DNA from: Acidimicrobiales bacterium
GTDB lineage: Bacteria > Actinomycetota > Acidimicrobiia > Acidimicrobiales > SZUA-35
Assembly: GCA_020630195.1 (NCBI GenBank)
Contig: JAHDBV010000002.1
Coordinates: 62,001-126,000 of the forward strand
Reading direction: 5' to 3'
DNA: 64,000 nt
Below are positions 61,410-64,000 of this stretch, piece by piece (the stretch's first letter is position 1; each line of letters starts with the position of its first letter). The notes below the pieces were generated by a model. That model was not told where the DNA came from, did not search any database, and saw nothing but the letters and a program-made list of their open reading frames with translations. The translations under genes were made by a program, and so were the position numbers.

Positions 61410-62513
61410 ATGCGCCTCGTCCAGAGCCCCCGCATCCGTGAATCGTGCTTCTACGAACGCTCGATCGCCGCCGGCGCCGATTCGGCTGGCCCCTACAACG
61501 GCATGATCCTGCCGTACAGCTACGGCGACCCCGTGGCGGAACACCAGCGCCTCATGCACGGTGTCGCCATGTGGGACGTGGCCGCCGAACGCCAGGTCGA
61601 GGTGGCCGGGCCCGACGCGGCCGCGTGCGTCCAGTACCTCACCGCCCGCGACCTGTCGACCATGAAGGACGGCCAGGGCAAGTACGTGGCCGTCTGCAAC
61701 CACGCCGGCGAGCTCCTCAACGACCCCGTGCTGCTCAAGCTGAACGACGAACAGTTCTGGTTCTCCATCGCCGACTCCGACTACCTGATGTTCGCCCAGG
61801 CGATCGCGGGGGAGCGGGGCTTCGACGTCGTCGTCAGCGAACCCGACGTGTCGCCGCTGGCGGTGCAGGGCCCGATGGCCGAGGACGTCGTGGCGTCGAT
61901 GTTCGGTGACGAGGTCCGGGCGCTCAAGTACTTCTGGTTCCTGGAGATGGAGTTCGAGGACATTCCCGTGGTCGTCTGTCGCAGCGGCTGGTCGAAGCAG
62001 GGTGGGTTCGAACTGTTCCTCCGCGACGGCAGCCGTGGCGCGGATCTCTGGGACGCTGTGGCCGAGGCCGGCGCGCCCTACGACATCGGACCCGGCGCAC
62101 CCAACGGGATCGAACGCATCGAGTCGGGTCTGCTCAGCTACGGCGGCGACACCACCGACGGCTCGAACCCGTTCGAGTGCGGCATGGAGCGCTACGTCCA
62201 GGTCGACATCGAGCCCGACTTCGTCGGCAAGGCGGCGCTGCAGCGCATCAAGGCCGAGGGGCCGGCCCGGCTGTTCGTCGGGCTCGTGCTCGCCGAGGAG
62301 GCGATCGACTGGCCGATGGGTCACCGCGAAGAGGTGTTGCTCGATGGTCGGGTGGTCGGGACCATGAGCGGGGTCGCCAACTCGACTCGTGTGGGCGCCG
62401 TCATCGGTGTCGCCCAGATCGAGACACCCGTCGTCGAAGCCGGGCCGACCGTCGAGGTCTGCACGCCGGCAGGGCTCATGTCGGCGGAGATCCGCCGTCT
62501 GCCCTTCTGCTGA
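61410..62513 (+). CDS. dmdA: DMSP-demethylase-like GcvT-family aminomethyltransferase
   Basis: The 367-aa protein is a single GcvT fold, of typical DmdA length. Segments that I recognise from dimethylsulfoniopropionate demethylases are MWDVAAERQVEVAGPDAA, ARDLSTMKDGQGKY, EPDVSPLAVQGPMAED, SGWSKQGGFELF and PNGIERIESGLLSYGGD. DmdA transfers a methyl group from DMSP to tetrahydrofolate, leaving methylmercaptopropionate. GGAGG lies 9 nt before the ATG at 61410; the longer open frame upstream is the shadow of the divergent GFA gene. Closely related GcvT proteins that do not act on DMSP exist, so the substrate is probable rather than certain. Downstream DMSP genes (dmdB, C, D) are not adjacent. Confidence 0.7.
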   Translation: MRLVQSPRIRESCFYERSIAAGADSAGPYNGMILPYSYGDPVAEHQRLMHGVAMWDVAAERQVEVAGPDAAACVQYLTARDLSTMKDGQGKYVAVCNHAGELLNDPVLLKLNDEQFWFSIADSDYLMFAQAIAGERGFDVVVSEPDVSPLAVQGPMAEDVVASMFGDEVRALKYFWFLEMEFEDIPVVVCRSGWSKQGGFELFLRDGSRGADLWDAVAEAGAPYDIGPGAPNGIERIESGLLSYGGDTTDGSNPFECGMERYVQVDIEPDFVGKAALQRIKAEGPARLFVGLVLAEEAIDWPMGHREEVLLDGRVVGTMSGVANSTRVGAVIGVAQIETPVVEAGPTVEVCTPAGLMSAEIRRLPFC

Positions 62514-62525
62514 GTCCGCCCGGGG

Positions 62526-63317
62526 TCAGTCCTCGTCGGTCTCGGCCCGGACCGGGATCAGCGTGAGGGTCGGGTTGTCGATCAGCACGCCGTGGGCCGA
62601 GTAGTTGAGGCTCTGGAACGCCAGGGTCGCCTCACTCGAGTCCGACGGGGGCAGCTTGACGGTGAAGGTGCGGGTCACGTTGTTGGGCAGGTCGACCTCG
62701 AGGGTCGAGATGCGCACGCCGTTCCATTCGACCGCCAGGGTCTTGGCGGCCGGGCCGCCGAACGAGTTCTCGCCGAGATCGATCGACAGGTTGTAGTCGG
62801 CGCCGGCGATGACCTCCACGGTCCGCTCGACCCGGCCGGGGCCGTGACCGTTCATGTCCATGAAGTTGCCGTCGACCTCGATGTCGAAGGGTCCCTTCTC
62901 GTCCACTCGGGCGTCGACCGAGCCGGAGGTGACGGTCCAGTCGCCGATCTTGTCGCCGGGCCAGCGGGTGTTCCAGAAGTTCGTGTCCTCGCCGTGATCG
63001 AAGCCGTTCGAACCGGCCTGCTGACCCGTGTTGCGGACGCCGGACGCGGCCGAACCGAGCGCGCCGCTGGAGCCGCCGGCACCGTTGTTGGCGCTCGGGC
63101 CATTCGTGGTGTCCTCGTCGACCGTCACCACCTCCTCGCCCAGCGCCTCGTTGGCGGTGTCGACGTCCTCGCCACCGACGGCGCCACCGAGGGCCCGGAT
63201 CGCACCGATGGCCACGAGTGCGACGAGGGCGAGCATCAACGCCGTCTCCATGGACGACGCGCCGCGTTCACGGCGGGCGCGGGTGGACCGCTCGGGCGAA
63301 GCGAAGGCAGGGGACAT
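62526..63317 (-). CDS. Flp-type pilin leader fused to a DUF642-like beta-sandwich domain
   Basis: The 263-aa protein has a basic 19-aa leader ending RRERG, then ASSMETALMLALVALVAIGA. A glycine at the cleavage site, Glu at mature position 5 and a long hydrophobic helix are features of Flp/type IVb pilins processed by a TadV-like peptidase. Flp pilins are usually 50-80 aa, but here a Gly/Ser/Asn-rich linker (about 70-110) leads into a 150-aa domain resembling DUF642/choice-of-anchor proteins: WTVTSGSVDARV, FMDMNGHGPGRVERTV and YNLSIDLGENSFGGPAAKTL. This would display a possibly sugar-binding domain at the surface. The ATG at 63317 has only a weak ribosome site. No tad genes adjoin it. Confidence 0.65.
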   Translation of the reverse strand: MSPAFASPERSTRARRERGASSMETALMLALVALVAIGAIRALGGAVGGEDVDTANEALGEEVVTVDEDTTNGPSANNGAGGSSGALGSAASGVRNTGQQAGSNGFDHGEDTNFWNTRWPGDKIGDWTVTSGSVDARVDEKGPFDIEVDGNFMDMNGHGPGRVERTVEVIAGADYNLSIDLGENSFGGPAAKTLAVEWNGVRISTLEVDLPNNVTRTFTVKLPPSDSSEATLAFQSLNYSAHGVLIDNPTLTLIPVRAETDED

Positions 63318-63408
63318 GCCTGGAATGTCGACACGGGGCCGATCGACCTTGAACGACCGGGTGGATCGACCCGACGTCCCGGGAGAACGGGCCGGCCGCC
63401 CCATTCAC

Positions 63409-63438
63409 TTGTTGGTCGTGCGACAACAACGTACGTTG
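63409..63438. promoter_or_regulatory. Two overlapping inverted repeats upstream of the MaoC gene
   Basis: TTGTTG-N9-CAACAA (63409-63429) is followed by the 12-bp palindrome CAACGTACGTTG (63427-63438), which covers the -10 box. Such spacing suits a TetR-type repressor. Confidence 0.4.
63432..63437 (+). promoter_or_regulatory. -10 box (TACGTT) of leaderless MaoC-like gene
   Basis: TACGTT is followed by 7 nt and the ATG at 63445, within the palindrome. Confidence 0.45.
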
Positions 63439-63444
63439 CGCCAC

Positions 63445-63960
63445 ATGAGCGGCACCGAGACGATCGACTTCGACAGCTTCCCGGTCGCCCGCAAGGGCAA
63501 CCAGTTCCAGGACTTCAGCGAGGGCGCCGTCTTCGATCACCACTGGGGCCGCACCGTGACCGACGGCGACAACGCGGTGTTCTCGACCGCGACCTGCAAC
63601 TGGAACCCGATGCATCTGAACGCCGAGTTCGCTCGAGCACATGGGCACGACGACGTCGTGGTCAACCCGATGCTGGTGCTGTGCACCGTGGTCGGCCTCT
63701 CGGTCGAGGATCTCAGCGAGATCGGTGGCCCGTTCCTCGGTATGGAGCACGTCCGGTTCCACCGACCCGTGTACCCCGGCGACACGCTCACCGCTCGGTC
63801 CACCGTCATCGAGACCCGCTCCTCGGACAGCCGACCCAAGGTCGGCATCGTCACCTGGCACACCGAGGCCCACAACCAGCACGGTGATCTCGTCGTCGAC
63901 TACCAGCGCACCAATCTCGTGGCCAAGCGCCGCGAACCGAAGCCAGAGCAGGAGGGCTGA
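63445..63960 (+). CDS. MaoC-like dehydratase (hotdog fold)
   Basis: The 171-aa protein is a single hotdog domain of the MaoC/(R)-specific enoyl-CoA hydratase type. FSTATCNWNPMHLNAEFARA is the hydratase-2 active-site segment, with the N-P-x-H-x-N/D variant in which Asn and His are the expected catalytic pair, and YPGDTLTARSTVIETRSSDS is the matching C-terminal strand. Related actinobacterial proteins hydrate mesaconyl- or enoyl-CoA esters; substrate unknown. Start fixed by the TACGTT box. The next gene begins 2 bp after its stop, so it heads an operon that leaves the window. Confidence 0.8.
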   Translation: MSGTETIDFDSFPVARKGNQFQDFSEGAVFDHHWGRTVTDGDNAVFSTATCNWNPMHLNAEFARAHGHDDVVVNPMLVLCTVVGLSVEDLSEIGGPFLGMEHVRFHRPVYPGDTLTARSTVIETRSSDSRPKVGIVTWHTEAHNQHGDLVVDYQRTNLVAKRREPKPEQEG

Positions 63961-63961
63961 C

Positions 63962-64000
63962 ATGCCCCGCCAGATCGTCGACCCCCGCCCACCGATCCCC
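63962..64000 (+). CDS. Start of a further gene, cut by the window edge
   Basis: ATG at 63962 follows AGGAGG (63950-63955) with a 6-nt spacing. Only 13 codons (MPRQIVDPRPPIP) are visible, so the product cannot be named. It is in the MaoC operon. Confidence 0.6.
   Translation, partial: MPRQIVDPRPPIP

Overview
The window is high-GC DNA with dense actinobacterial-style coding: many GTG starts, 4-bp ATGA/GTGA gene overlaps, and at least ten genes whose start codon lies only 6-8 nt behind a TANNNT box (leaderless transcription). Gene content (heterotetrameric sarcosine oxidase, dimethylglycine dehydrogenase, an MttB-family methyltransferase, a DMSP-demethylase-like protein, an EthA-like monooxygenase, a Flp-type pilin) suggests an aquatic, probably marine, Acidimicrobiia/Ilumatobacter-like actinobacterium. 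The taxon is an inference; no rRNA gene is present. I saw no tRNA, rRNA, CRISPR array or insertion sequence.

Layout. 1-8 kb: the 3' end of a FAD oxidoreductase, a nitroreductase, a dienoyl-CoA-isomerase-like crotonase, a DUF3179 lipoprotein, an acyl-CoA thioesterase, a glutathione peroxidase whose catalytic residue is an in-frame UGA (selenocysteine) followed by a perfect SECIS-like hairpin, and a coupled monooxygenase/MFS exporter pair. 8-36.3 kb: a tandem duplicated two-gene cassette. Each copy has a two-TM histidine-kinase-like ATPase, translationally coupled through a GTGA overlap to a giant surface protein (4025 and 4467 aa). The giant proteins carry a signal peptide, thrombospondin-3-like calcium repeats, six FG-GAP repeats, five or six CSLREA/beta-helix modules, a central PKD plus beta-propeller insert, C-terminal PKD and Ig-like domains, a single TM helix and a short basic cytoplasmic tail. 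This cassette is the best candidate for an undescribed system.

36.3-45.5 kb: acyl-CoA synthetase, methyltransferase with two tiny upstream ORFs, LysR regulators, a PhnD-like binding protein without signal peptide, an MFS transporter, a sarcosine-oxidase-like FAD enzyme, a cysteine-dioxygenase-like cupin and an ACT-domain protein. 45.5-51.3 kb: the soxBDAG operon with a trailing glutaredoxin-acetyltransferase fusion. 51.3-54.3 kb: SulP transporter, Nudix hydrolase, folE. 54.3-62.5 kb: LysR, second FAD oxidoreductase, dimethylglycine dehydrogenase, MttB-family methyltransferase, GFA-family (formaldehyde-adduct) protein and a DmdA-like demethylase. 62.5-64 kb: a pilin fused to a DUF642-like domain, a MaoC-like dehydratase and the first codons of another gene.

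How the genes may work together. From 42 to 62.5 kb the genes fit a methylated-osmolyte pathway: glycine betaine or a relative to dimethylglycine (MttB family), then sarcosine (dimethylglycine dehydrogenase), then glycine (SoxBDAG), with DMSP demethylated in parallel. The released one-carbon units would go to tetrahydrofolate, with folE and the GFA protein in supporting roles. Three LysR regulators and a recurring TCATG/CATGA inverted repeat in front of several of these genes suggest common control.
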